Shown in pieces: positions 1 to 8,918 of a stretch of DNA of 17,934 nt. Position 1 is the first letter of the stretch. Each line of letters opens with the position of its first letter. The position numbers and the translations under genes are program-made. The stretch comes from Nitriliruptoraceae bacterium (GTDB lineage: Bacteria > Actinomycetota > Nitriliruptoria > Nitriliruptorales > Nitriliruptoraceae): positions 1 to 17,934 of the forward strand of contig SLDB01000235.1 of the NCBI GenBank assembly GCA_007125475.1, read 5' to 3'. The notes under the pieces were generated by a model that saw only the letters and a program-made list of their open reading frames with translations, searched no databases and was not told the origin of the DNA.

Positions 1-178
1 CCCCGCCGGCCTCCCGCCGCCGCCAGTGCGGATCGACGCGCAGCCCGCGGACGACGGCGTCCGGGTCCGAGGCGAACGCCTCGGCCAGCCTGCGCCGGGT
101 GGCGCCACCGGCCTCGGCCAGCCCGGAGCGCACGTCGCTGCGTACCGCTCCCGCCCCCGACCGGTGGCCGGTGGTCAC
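1..178 (-). CDS. Partial unidentified protein, N-terminal 59 codons, runs off the left edge
   Basis: An open frame reads leftward from a GTG at 178 to the window edge without a stop. The GTG overlaps the aldehyde dehydrogenase stop codon by 4 nt (GTGA), the usual sign of a translationally coupled operon partner. Third codon positions are almost all G or C from about residue 13 onward, which supports real coding. The visible peptide is hydrophilic and rich in Ala and Arg, with an apparently helical stretch around residues 17-45, and has no signal peptide, membrane segment or catalytic motif. I do not recognise the family. Its position suggests co-expression with the upstream dehydrogenase, so a role in the same catabolic or detoxification step is possible but is inference. 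A second in-frame GTG 15 codons later (133) is an alternative start. Confidence 0.6.
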   Translation of the reverse strand, partial: MTTGHRSGAGAVRSDVRSGLAEAGGATRRRLAEAFASDPDAVVRGLRVDPHWRRREAGG

Positions 179-1674
179 GTCGCCATCCGCACCGTCTTGG
201 GCTGGGTGTAGGCCTCCACCGCGTGCGGGCCCAGCTCACGGCCGATCCCGGAGTCCTTGAACCCGCCGAACGAGGCGACCTCATCGAGCTCGCCCCAGGT
301 GTTCACCCACACCGTCCCGGCCTGCAACTTGGAGGCGACCCGGTGGGCACGGCCGTGGTCACTGGTCCACACCCCGGCCGCCAGGCCGTAGGAGACGTCG
401 TTGGCCAGCGCGACCGCCTCGTCCTCATCCTCGAAGGTCTGCACGGCCAGCACCGGACCGAACACCTCCTCCTGGGCGATCCGCATCCCCGGCGAGACCC
501 CGTCGAAGATCGTGGGCTCGAAGAAGTACCCGGCGTCGAGTCCGTCCGGGCGTCCGCCGCCGGTGATCAGCTCGGCGCCCTCGTCCTTGGCGATGTCGAC
601 GTAGCCGGAGACGCGCTGCAGCTGCTCGTCGCTGACCAGCGGCCCCATCCCGGCGTCCTCGAACCAACCCGGCAGCACCTTGGTGGACTCGGCGGCCGCG
701 GTCACCTTCGACACCAGCTCGTCGTGGACGTTGGCGTTCACCAGCAGCCGCGTCCCGGCGGTGCACACCTCGCCGGCGTTGTAGAAGCAGGCGAACGCGG
801 CACGGCGGGCGACCCGGTCGAGGTCGACGTCGTCGAACACGATGTTCGGCGACTTGCCACCGAGCTCGAGGGTGACCTTGGTGAGGTTGTCAGCGGCCGC
901 ACGGGCGATGTGCCGGCCGATCTCGGTCGAGCCGGTGAACGCGATCTTGTCCACGTCCGGGTGGGTGATCATCGCCTGACCGGTGACCTCGCCGACCCCC
1001 TGGACGAGGTTGACCACCCCGTCGGGCACCCCGGCGTCCCGAAGGATCCGCACCAGCCACAACGCCGAGAGCGGCGTCTGCTCGGCCGGCTTGAGGACGG
1101 CGGTGTTCCCGAACGCCAGGGCCGGGGCCAGCTTCCACGCCGCCATCAGGAGCGGGAAGTTCCACGGGATGATCTGGGCGCACACCCCGACCGGCTCGCG
1201 GTCGGTGTAGATGAACCGCCCCTCGCGGGAGGGGATCACGACCCCCGAGGGCTTGTCGACGACGCCGGCGAAGTACCGGAAGGTGTTCGACGCGGCGATG
1301 AGCTCACCGGTGGAGAGCCGCAGCGACTTGCCGTGGTCGAGGGTGTCGATCCAGGCGAGGTCCTTCGAGGCGCGCTTGAGGGCGTCGGAGACCTTCAGCA
1401 GGGCGCTGGCGCGCTTGCCGGGGTCCAGCAGCCGCCACCGGCCGTCGTCGTGGGCGGCCTTCGCGGCCGCGATCGCCTCGGCCACGTCCTCGGCGGTGGC
1501 CTGCGGGATCTCGGCGAGGACCTCCTCGGTCGCCGGGTCAACGGTGGTGAACACCCCGCCGTCGCTGGAGCGGGGGCGCTCCTCCCCATCGATCACCAGC
1601 ACCCCGGCGCCGGCGATGAAGTCACGAACCGCTTCGGGGAGCTCCCGCCCCGTCCGTACGTCCACTGCTGCCAT
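175..1674 (-). CDS. NAD(P)-dependent aldehyde dehydrogenase
   Basis: A 499-residue cytoplasmic enzyme of the ALDH superfamily that oxidises an aldehyde to the carboxylic acid with NAD(P)+. All family landmarks are visible: the PWNFP cofactor motif near residue 171, the FTGSTEIG segment, the general base Glu270 in LELGGKSPN, the nucleophile Cys304 in GEVCTAG, and EEVFGP near residue 401. Length and spacing (Glu and Cys 34 residues apart) are normal for betaine-aldehyde or phenylacetaldehyde dehydrogenase-like members; the exact substrate cannot be read. I chose the ATG at 1674 because GAGGAGAG lies 5 nt upstream. An in-frame GTG at 1689 lies before that SD and has none of its own. The gene lies 146 bp downstream of rsgA and may have its own promoter. 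Its stop overlaps the next minus-strand gene. Confidence 0.93.
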   Translation of the reverse strand: MAAVDVRTGRELPEAVRDFIAGAGVLVIDGEERPRSSDGGVFTTVDPATEEVLAEIPQATAEDVAEAIAAAKAAHDDGRWRLLDPGKRASALLKVSDALKRASKDLAWIDTLDHGKSLRLSTGELIAASNTFRYFAGVVDKPSGVVIPSREGRFIYTDREPVGVCAQIIPWNFPLLMAAWKLAPALAFGNTAVLKPAEQTPLSALWLVRILRDAGVPDGVVNLVQGVGEVTGQAMITHPDVDKIAFTGSTEIGRHIARAAADNLTKVTLELGGKSPNIVFDDVDLDRVARRAAFACFYNAGEVCTAGTRLLVNANVHDELVSKVTAAAESTKVLPGWFEDAGMGPLVSDEQLQRVSGYVDIAKDEGAELITGGGRPDGLDAGYFFEPTIFDGVSPGMRIAQEEVFGPVLAVQTFEDEDEAVALANDVSYGLAAGVWTSDHGRAHRVASKLQAGTVWVNTWGELDEVASFGGFKDSGIGRELGPHAVEAYTQPKTVRMAT

Positions 1675-1701
1675 CGATTCTCTCCTCACGGGTTTGCGCC
1701 G

Positions 1702-1707
1702 AGCCTA
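1702..1707 (-). promoter_or_regulatory. Candidate -10 element for the aldehyde dehydrogenase
   Basis: The minus strand reads TAGGCT here, matching the actinobacterial TANNNT consensus. It would put transcription start about 20 nt before the ATG at 1674. There is no convincing -35 hexamer 16-18 nt upstream, so this is tentative. Confidence 0.28.
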
Positions 1708-1762
1708 ACGAACCACCGGAGCCCCTCCCCCGTCCCGGCCCTGGCCATCGGTGTCGGCGGCG

Positions 1763-1776
1763 CCACCGACCGGTGG
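1763..1776 (-). terminator. Weak hairpin downstream of rsgA
   Basis: An inverted repeat (CCACC, 4-nt loop, GGTGG) lies about 45 nt past the rsgA stop, in the rsgA/ALDH gap. The stem is only 5 bp and no T-run follows, so it is at best a weak attenuator or terminator. Confidence 0.18.
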
Positions 1777-1820
1777 GAGCCCGCGTCCCCACGGTACGGC
1801 GCAACGACACCCAGGCGGGC

Positions 1821-2810
1821 TCAACGGCCTTCGGCCAACGACTCCCGGAGCCGGTGATAGGCGGCCAGTCGTTCGGGCGCGATCGCGGCCTCGTCGATCC
1901 GGCACCCCGGCTCGCCGTCGTGGGTGCAGTCCGCCAGGTGGCAGGTGAGCTCCGCCAGCTCAGGGAAGTACGCGGCGAGGTCACCGGGACCGATCCCGCC
2001 GAGCCCGAACGATCGCACCCCCGGGGTGTCGACGATCCAGGCGTGCAGCGCCGGGGCCGGCCACGCCCACGCCGCGACGGTGGTGTGGCGTCCGCCGTAC
2101 CGGCCGAGCTCGGCGACCCGATGCTCCGCATCGGGGACGAGCAGGTTCAACAGCGAGGACTTCCCCACCCCCGAATGGCCGGCGAACGCGCTCCAGCACC
2201 CGGCCAACAGGCGTTGCAGGTCGTCGATCCCCTCACCGGTCGTGGCGCTGGTCACCCGCACCGGGACCCCGATCCCCTCGTACCGGTCCACCACCTCGTT
2301 GACACCGCGATGGTCGGTGACGAGGTCGACCTTGTTCACGCACACCGCGGCCTGCAGGCCACCGACACCGGCGGCGACGAGGACGCGGTCGAGGAAGCGC
2401 ACCCCGACGTCGAGGAAGTCGGCGGCCAGGACCACCACGACCTGGTCCACGTTCGCGACGACGACGCGCTCCTCGTCGATCGTGTCGTCGGCGGTGCGGG
2501 TCAGTTCGGTGTCGCGCGGGAGGATCTCGACGATGCGTGGTACGTCGGTGTCGTGGCGGGCCGGCCGCATCCGCACCCGGTCGCCCACCGCGGCCTTCTC
2601 CCCGCGCATCGTCCCGGCGAACGTCGCCTCGACAACCTCACCTTCGGTGAGGACGGTGACACGACCCCGGTCGATCCCGATCACGCGGGCCTCGCCGAGG
2701 GCGTCGATCCGACGTTTCGCCGCGGTCGAGAGCTCGCGGGAACGCCGTGCGAGGAGGTGGTGGTCCTCCTCCCACTCGTCCTCGAGGGCTTCGATATCGA
2801 TGCGGGGCAT
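1821..2810 (-). CDS. rsgA: Ribosome small-subunit-dependent GTPase RsgA
   Basis: A circularly permuted GTPase (329 residues) that binds the immature 30S subunit and helps its late maturation. The permuted order is clear: an N-terminal OB-fold region (about 45-105), G4 NKVD at 159-162, then the P-loop GHSGVGKSS at 211-219 (Lys217), then G3 DTPG at 261-264. The C-terminal zinc site is complete: Cys290, Cys295, His297 and Cys303 in the family pattern C-x4-C-x-H-x5-C. I chose the ATG at 2810: the protein then begins MPRIDIEALEDEW, and AGGA lies 7 nt upstream. An in-frame ATG at 2882 would add 24 residues but has no SD and would crowd the divergent tldD. The gene may be co-transcribed with the downstream aldehyde dehydrogenase. 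Confidence 0.95.
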   Translation of the reverse strand: MPRIDIEALEDEWEEDHHLLARRSRELSTAAKRRIDALGEARVIGIDRGRVTVLTEGEVVEATFAGTMRGEKAAVGDRVRMRPARHDTDVPRIVEILPRDTELTRTADDTIDEERVVVANVDQVVVVLAADFLDVGVRFLDRVLVAAGVGGLQAAVCVNKVDLVTDHRGVNEVVDRYEGIGVPVRVTSATTGEGIDDLQRLLAGCWSAFAGHSGVGKSSLLNLLVPDAEHRVAELGRYGGRHTTVAAWAWPAPALHAWIVDTPGVRSFGLGGIGPGDLAAYFPELAELTCHLADCTHDGEPGCRIDEAAIAPERLAAYHRLRESLAEGR

Positions 2811-2841
2811 GCCGCCATCCTGCCAGGACACCGGCGGTGAC

Positions 2842-2870
2842 GCCGACGCGGCGGCGAACCCGGCTACCTT
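2842..2870 (+). promoter_or_regulatory. Candidate promoter for tldD-tldE
   Basis: TACCTT at 2865-2870 fits TANNNT and lies about 30 nt before the chosen tldD start. A weak -35-like GCCGAC lies 17 nt upstream (2842-2847). The 89-bp gap between the divergent rsgA and tldD must hold promoters for both; no clear rsgA promoter was found. Confidence 0.25.
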
Positions 2871-2899
2871 CCGGCGGTCCATGCGGAGAGGGAGAACTG

Positions 2900-4372
2900 G
2901 TGGTAGCGGGTTCGGGGATGTACGCGCTCGCCGTCGAAGGCGTCGACGCCGCGATCGCCGCCGGGGCCGGGTACGCCGACGCCCGGGTCGTGATCCGCCA
3001 GCAGGAGCGCGTCGCCGCCCAGAACGGCGAGGTCGAGTCCCTGGTGCACGCCACCGACGCCGGCGTGAGCGTCCGCGCCCTGGTCGGATCCTCCTGGGGC
3101 TTCGCCGCCACCAGCGAGCTCACCGAACCCGACGCCGCCCGGGCCGGCGCCGACGCGACGGCCACGGCCCGTGCCTCGGCCCGCGTCGGCGGGCCCGGGC
3201 TGCGCCTCGAGGACGTCCCGGTGGTGGAGGACTCCTACACCACTCCGCACCGCGAAGCCCCGTTCACCGTCCCACTCGACGAGAAGGTCCGGGTCGTGAC
3301 CGAGGCCACCCGGACCATGGCCGCGGTCGAGGGCGTCGCGATCGCCACCGCCCAGATCATGCTGTGGGACACCGAGAAGTGGTTCGTGTCCTCACAGGGG
3401 CACCGGATCCACCAGCGGATCCTCGAGGCCGGGGCGGGGATGGACGCCACCGCCGTCGACGCGCACGAGACACAGCGGCGCAGCTACCCGCAGGCGTTCG
3501 GGCACGTCGAGACCGGTGGGTACGAGGTGGTGAGGGGGCTGGATCTGGTCGCGCACGCCCAGCGCGTCGGCGAGGAGGCGGTGCAACTGCTGACGGCGCC
3601 GCCGTGTCCCAGTGGGGAGATGGACCTGATCCTCGAGTCCTCGCAGTTGGCCCTGCAGATCCACGAATCCGTCGGACACGCGATCGAACTCGACCGCATC
3701 CTGGGGTGGGAGGCGGCGTTCGCCGGGACGTCGTTCCTCGACCTGGAGCGTCTCGGCTCGCTGCAGTACGGCTCGGAGCTGATGAACATCACCGCCGACG
3801 CCACGATCCCGGGCGCGTTGGGGACGTTCGCCTACGACGACGAGGGCACCCCCGCCCAACGGGTGCCGATCGTGGAGGAAGGGGTGTGGGTGGGGGCGCT
3901 CACCGGCCGTGACACCGCCCACCTCGCCGGTCTCCCACCGGGCGGGATGGTGCGTGCCGACGGGTTCAACCGCATCCCGATGGTGCGGATGACCAACGTC
4001 GGGATCCTCCCCGGCGACTCCAGCCTCGACGAGATCATCGCCGACACCCGGCACGGGGTGCTGATGGAGACCAACCGCTCCTGGTCGATCGACGACAAAC
4101 GCCTCAACTTCCAGTTCGGGTGCGAGGTCGGGTGGGAGATCGTCGACGGCACCCGCCGACGGATGGTGAAGAACCCCACCTACACCGGGATCACCCCGAC
4201 GTTCTGGTCCTCGTTGGACCGGCTCGCCGGCGAGGACGAGTGGCAGGCCTGGGGGGTGCCCAACTGCGGCAAGGGGCAACCGATGCAGGTCGGTCACACC
4301 GGCCACCCGGCCACGCCGGCCCGCTTCCGCGGGGTGCGTATCGGGGTGAACGGCGGGGAGGGGCGGGGATGA
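2900..4372 (+). CDS. tldD: Metalloprotease TldD (catalytic subunit of TldD/TldE)
   Basis: The zinc-bearing subunit of the TldD/TldE heterodimeric protease (490 residues). In E. coli this complex digests unfolded peptides threaded through its cavity, including microcin B17 leader and the CcdA antitoxin. The metal site is visible as HESVGH (His255, Glu256, His260). A C-terminal Cys456 in NCGKGQPMQVG corresponds to the third ligand known in E. coli TldD. The start is set at GTG 2900, preceded by GGAGAGGGAG with 5 nt spacing. An in-frame ATG at 2918 is the main alternative but lacks a good SD. The stop overlaps the tldE start (ATGA), so the two subunits are probably made by coupled translation. 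Length is normal for the family (about 480). Confidence 0.94.
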   Translation: MVAGSGMYALAVEGVDAAIAAGAGYADARVVIRQQERVAAQNGEVESLVHATDAGVSVRALVGSSWGFAATSELTEPDAARAGADATATARASARVGGPGLRLEDVPVVEDSYTTPHREAPFTVPLDEKVRVVTEATRTMAAVEGVAIATAQIMLWDTEKWFVSSQGHRIHQRILEAGAGMDATAVDAHETQRRSYPQAFGHVETGGYEVVRGLDLVAHAQRVGEEAVQLLTAPPCPSGEMDLILESSQLALQIHESVGHAIELDRILGWEAAFAGTSFLDLERLGSLQYGSELMNITADATIPGALGTFAYDDEGTPAQRVPIVEEGVWVGALTGRDTAHLAGLPPGGMVRADGFNRIPMVRMTNVGILPGDSSLDEIIADTRHGVLMETNRSWSIDDKRLNFQFGCEVGWEIVDGTRRRMVKNPTYTGITPTFWSSLDRLAGEDEWQAWGVPNCGKGQPMQVGHTGHPATPARFRGVRIGVNGGEGRG

Positions 4373-5745
4373 CCTCCGACACGTCTGCAGCCGCCACCGA
4401 ACGCCTCGTCGGCCTCGAGGAACTCGCCGACCACGTCGTGGCGATCCTCGCCGGGCACGGCGACGGGGTGGAGGGCAACGTGCTCACCGTCCACCACCGC
4501 CACGGACTCACCCGGTTCGCGAACTCGTCGGTGCACCAGCACGTCCGTGAGGACTCCACCGAGGTGATGCTCACCGTCGCCGTCGACGGCCGTACCGCAA
4601 CCGCCTCGACGACACGGGTGGATCACGATTCGCTGCGCGCCCTCGTCGACGGTGCCGTCGCCTCGGCCCGGCTGCAGCCGGTCGACCCGCTGTGGCCGGG
4701 CGCGACCCCACCCGAACCGGTCACCGCCGCCGGGAACCTCGACCCGGGCACGGCCGCCGCCGACCCGGACGAGCGGGTCGGTGTCGTCGCGGCGTTCATC
4801 GACGCCGACGACGCCCTCGACGCCGCCGGGTACGTCGACACCGAACTCATCGAGGCGGCGTTCGCCTCCACCGCCGGGCAGCGCGCCAGCGGGGCGACCA
4901 CCCGCGCGACCCTCGACGGCATCCACCAGACCGCGACCTCCGCCGGCTCGGCGCACCAGACCTCGGTGCGGATCGCCGACCTCGACGGCGCCGCCGCCGG
5001 CCGTCGTGCGGCGGACCGTGCACGCCGCTCGGAGGAGTTCGTCGACGTCGAGCCCGGGCGCTTCGAGGTGATCCTGGGCCCCGAGGCGGTCTCGACGTTG
5101 CTCACCTTCCTCGGCGTGTACGGCTTCAACGCGAAGTCCCACCACGAAGGCGGCTCGTTCGCCGAGCTCGGTGCGGCGCAGTTCGACCCGTCGATCACGA
5201 TCCTGGAGGACCCGACCGACCCGCGGAGCGTGGGTCTGCCGTTCGACGCCGAGGGCACCCCCCGACGCCGCAACGTCCTCGTCGCCGACGGGGTGACGCG
5301 TTCCCTCGCCCACGACCGGCGCACCGCCGCGCGCACCGGCGTCGCGTCCACCGGGAACGCCGTCCCCGGCGGCAGCAGCATGGGCCCGGTCCCGACCCGG
5401 ATCGTGATGCCACCCGGTGAGGCCTCCGTCGACGACATGGTCGCCCGGGTGAGGTACGGGCTGCTGGTGACCCAGTTCCACTACGTGCGCGTCCTGGACC
5501 CCAAGACGCTCGTGGCCACCGGGCTCACCCGCAACGGCACGTTCCTGATCCGCGACGGCGCCGTCGCCCAGGCGGTCGGGAACCTGCGGTTCACCCAGTC
5601 GTTCGTCGATGCCCTCGCACCGGAGGCGGTGCTCGGGGTCGGAGACGACGACCGGTACGCCGACGGCGAGTTCGGGGCCGGGGTCGTGATCTGCCCGAGC
5701 CTGCACCTGGCCGGGTGGAACTTCACCGGCGGCGCGCAGGGCTGA
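4369..5745 (+). CDS. tldE: TldE/PmbA, partner subunit of the TldD/TldE protease
   Basis: A 458-residue member of the TldD/PmbA family that lacks the HExxxH metal motif, as expected for the non-catalytic TldE partner shaping the proteolytic chamber. Family-like features include the N-terminal segment with LTRFANSSVHQHV, a middle region with the 'FEVILGPEAVSTLLTF' type helix, and the C-terminal GNLRFTQSF motif. The ATG at 4369 overlaps the tldD stop by 4 nt, and GGGGAGGGG immediately upstream is its SD. The frame is open for a further 83 codons upstream but that part lies inside tldD. There is no peptide-antibiotic or RiPP precursor next to the pair, so a general proteolytic or housekeeping role is more likely than a dedicated biosynthetic one. 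Confidence 0.93.
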   Translation: MTSDTSAAATERLVGLEELADHVVAILAGHGDGVEGNVLTVHHRHGLTRFANSSVHQHVREDSTEVMLTVAVDGRTATASTTRVDHDSLRALVDGAVASARLQPVDPLWPGATPPEPVTAAGNLDPGTAAADPDERVGVVAAFIDADDALDAAGYVDTELIEAAFASTAGQRASGATTRATLDGIHQTATSAGSAHQTSVRIADLDGAAAGRRAADRARRSEEFVDVEPGRFEVILGPEAVSTLLTFLGVYGFNAKSHHEGGSFAELGAAQFDPSITILEDPTDPRSVGLPFDAEGTPRRRNVLVADGVTRSLAHDRRTAARTGVASTGNAVPGGSSMGPVPTRIVMPPGEASVDDMVARVRYGLLVTQFHYVRVLDPKTLVATGLTRNGTFLIRDGAVAQAVGNLRFTQSFVDALAPEAVLGVGDDDRYADGEFGAGVVICPSLHLAGWNFTGGAQG

Positions 5746-5773
5746 ACCACCCCGGCGCGATCGACACCGAACG

Positions 5774-5802
5774 GCGACACGGTGGCCCCACGCACCTACG
5801 AT
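5774..5802 (+). promoter_or_regulatory. Candidate acsA promoter
   Basis: GCGACA (5774-5779, four of six matches to TTGACA) is followed after exactly 17 nt by TACGAT (5797-5802, fitting TANNNT). It lies in the 152-bp tldE-acsA gap and would give an untranslated leader of about 90 nt. This is the best-formed promoter I see in the window. Confidence 0.4.
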
Positions 5803-5815
5803 CGTCGTCGACGCC

Positions 5816-5850
5816 GGTCGGGTGGGGGCCACCCTTCGGGAGCCCCGACC
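5816..5850 (+). promoter_or_regulatory. Hairpin in the acsA leader
   Basis: GGTCGGG (5816-5822) can pair with CCCGACC (5844-5850), a perfect 7-bp G/C-rich stem around a 21-nt loop that can also fold internally. It lies just downstream of the candidate promoter and 47 nt before the acsA ATG, so it would be in the leader RNA. It might be a tldE terminator or a regulatory leader element; no T-run follows. Confidence 0.3.
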
Positions 5851-5897
5851 GCGCGAGGCACCCGTCACGCTGCCGCACACCGACGAGGGAGGGCCGG

Positions 5898-7859
<1,962 letters not shown>

Positions 7860-7865
7860 CGATGC

Positions 7866-7886
7866 CGGCCGGTACGACGCCGGCCG
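7866..7886 (+). terminator. Hairpin after acsA, candidate terminator
   Basis: CGGCCGG (7866-7872), a 7-nt loop and CCGGCCG (7880-7886) form a perfect G/C stem beginning 7 nt after the acsA stop, in the 106-bp gap between convergent genes. No T-run follows, as is common in GC-rich actinobacteria, so termination is inferred from position and stem strength. It could serve both converging transcripts. Confidence 0.42.
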
Positions 7887-7965
7887 CAGCACCCCACCGG
7901 CGCACCGGCACTCCGCCGACCAGCTGGCACCCCGCCGGCGCAACGGCGACACGTCGATGGCTGGC

Positions 7966-8691
7966 CTACTGCTCCACCGACAGCATCGCCACCTCGACGT
8001 GGACGACCCCGGCCGGGGCGGACAGGATGTGCACGACCGAGGCGGCGACGTCCTCGGCGGTGAGCCCGACCTCGCCGGCGCGCTCGCGCAGCCGTGAAGA
8101 CGTCGCGTCCTGACGGTCGCCGAACAGGTCGGTCGCGACCAGCCCGGGGGCGAGCACCGTCACCCGGATGCGGTCGCCGGCCAGCTCCCGCCGCAGCCCT
8201 TCGGAGAGCATGTGCACCGCCGCCTTCGAGGCGCCGTACACCCCCAGCTCCGCGGAGTTCAGCCGCCGACCCGACATCGAGGAGACGTTGACCACGTCCC
8301 CACCCCCGGCGTCGCGCAGGTGCCCGATCGCGGCGCGGGTGACCTCGAGCAGCCCCAGGACGTTGACGTCGAACGTGTGACGCCAGACCTTCGGGTCGGT
8401 GTCGGCGACGGTGCCGGGGCGGAGCACACCAGCGGCGTTGAACACCGCGTCGAGGCCACCGAGGGCGTCGGCCGCGGCGTCCACGGCGGCGGGGACCGCG
8501 GCGGTGTCGGCGACGTCGGCCGGGACGGCGACGCCACCGATCTCGTCGGCCAACGCCTCGAGCTCCGCCTGCCGCCGGGCCAGTACCGCGACCCGTCCGC
8601 CCTCGGCGGCCACGGCGGCGGCGACCTGTCGGCCGATCCCCGACGACGCCCCGGTGACCAGCACCCGACGTCCGGCGAGCCGTTCCCCCAC
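7966..8691 (-). CDS. Short-chain dehydrogenase/reductase (classical SDR)
   Basis: A 241-residue Rossmann-fold oxidoreductase of the classical SDR family, cytoplasmic, substrate unknown. Residues visible: the cofactor motif TGASSGIG (13-20), NAAG (85-88), Asn110, catalytic Ser138 in NVSSMSG, and Tyr152/Lys156 in YGASKAA, so the catalytic tetrad is intact. Arginines 39-40 at the end of the second strand suggest NADP(H) preference (inference from family rules). The start is GTG 8691: AGGAGGGG lies just upstream, and the protein then begins a few residues before the first strand, as usual. The frame stays open to 8778, but that extension is Arg-rich and unlike SDR N-termini. The gene converges on acsA and diverges from the antiporter operon. 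Confidence 0.92.
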   Translation of the reverse strand: MGERLAGRRVLVTGASSGIGRQVAAAVAAEGGRVAVLARRQAELEALADEIGGVAVPADVADTAAVPAAVDAAADALGGLDAVFNAAGVLRPGTVADTDPKVWRHTFDVNVLGLLEVTRAAIGHLRDAGGGDVVNVSSMSGRRLNSAELGVYGASKAAVHMLSEGLRRELAGDRIRVTVLAPGLVATDLFGDRQDATSSRLRERAGEVGLTAEDVAASVVHILSAPAGVVHVEVAMLSVEQ

Positions 8692-8826
8692 GATCCCCTC
8701 CTGGTCATTCGGCGTGGTCGTGCGCCGGACCGACCGTACTCGGCGCCGCCGACGGAGGCGGTGCGCTACCCCGACCACCCCGCCCCGGCAACCCGGGCCC
8801 GCTGCACGACCGCAGACGGGGATCTG

Positions 8827-8832
8827 TATCCT
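8827..8832 (+). promoter_or_regulatory. Candidate -10 element for the mrp operon
   Basis: TATCCT matches four of six bases of TATAAT and lies in the 227-bp gap between the divergent dehydrogenase and the antiporter operon. It would give a leader of about 80 nt. No good -35 hexamer is found 16-18 nt upstream, so the call is weak. Confidence 0.3.
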
Positions 8833-8848
8833 CCCGCCCCACGTGTCA

Positions 8849-8881
8849 CGGGTTCGGCCGACCGAGGGAGCCGAGTCCCCG
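8849..8881 (+). promoter_or_regulatory. Imperfect hairpin in the mrp leader
   Basis: CGGG-T-TCGGC (8849-8858) can pair with GCCGA-GTC-CCCG (8870-8881): 5 bp plus 4 bp separated by a small internal loop, around an 11-nt loop. It lies between the candidate -10 and the first antiporter gene and so would be in the leader RNA. It may regulate expression; I could not match it to a known riboswitch. Confidence 0.3.
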
Positions 8882-8902
8882 CCATCTCGAGGACCGCAGT
8901 CG

Positions 8903-8914
8903 CTCCCTAGGGAG
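8903..8914 (+). promoter_or_regulatory. Perfect 12-bp palindrome over the SD of the first mrp gene
   Basis: CTCCCTAGGGAG is a perfect palindrome whose right half is the SD (GGAGG 8911-8915) of the ATG at 8919. In RNA it could form a 4-bp stem with a CTAG loop that hides the SD; in DNA it could be an operator. Either role is inference from position. Confidence 0.35.
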
Positions 8915-8918
8915 GGTG

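Noticed and set aside
223..1857. Long plus-strand open frame opposite the aldehyde dehydrogenase
   Set aside because: It is a shadow frame caused by high GC: no recognisable domain, Gly/Arg/His-rich, opposite a gene with complete catalytic motifs.
2811..2882. ATG 2882 as the rsgA start
   Set aside because: No SD, and it would take nearly the whole rsgA-tldD gap, leaving no room for promoters; the family N-terminus fits the ATG at 2810 better.
4294..5880. Long minus-strand open frame opposite tldE
   Set aside because: Antisense shadow of a well-supported gene; composition is Gly/Arg/Val/His-rich with no domain.
8692..8778. Upstream start of the short-chain dehydrogenase at 8778
   Set aside because: The 29-residue extension is Arg-rich and unlike SDR N-termini; a strong AGGAGGGG supports GTG 8691.
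8849..8918. mrp leader as a c-di-AMP (ydaO) or Na+ riboswitch
   Set aside because: Partial resemblance (CCGAGTCC-like segment) but the leader is only about 80 nt and lacks the other conserved ydaO blocks; I could not match a Na+ riboswitch consensus by eye. Kept only as an unnamed structured leader.
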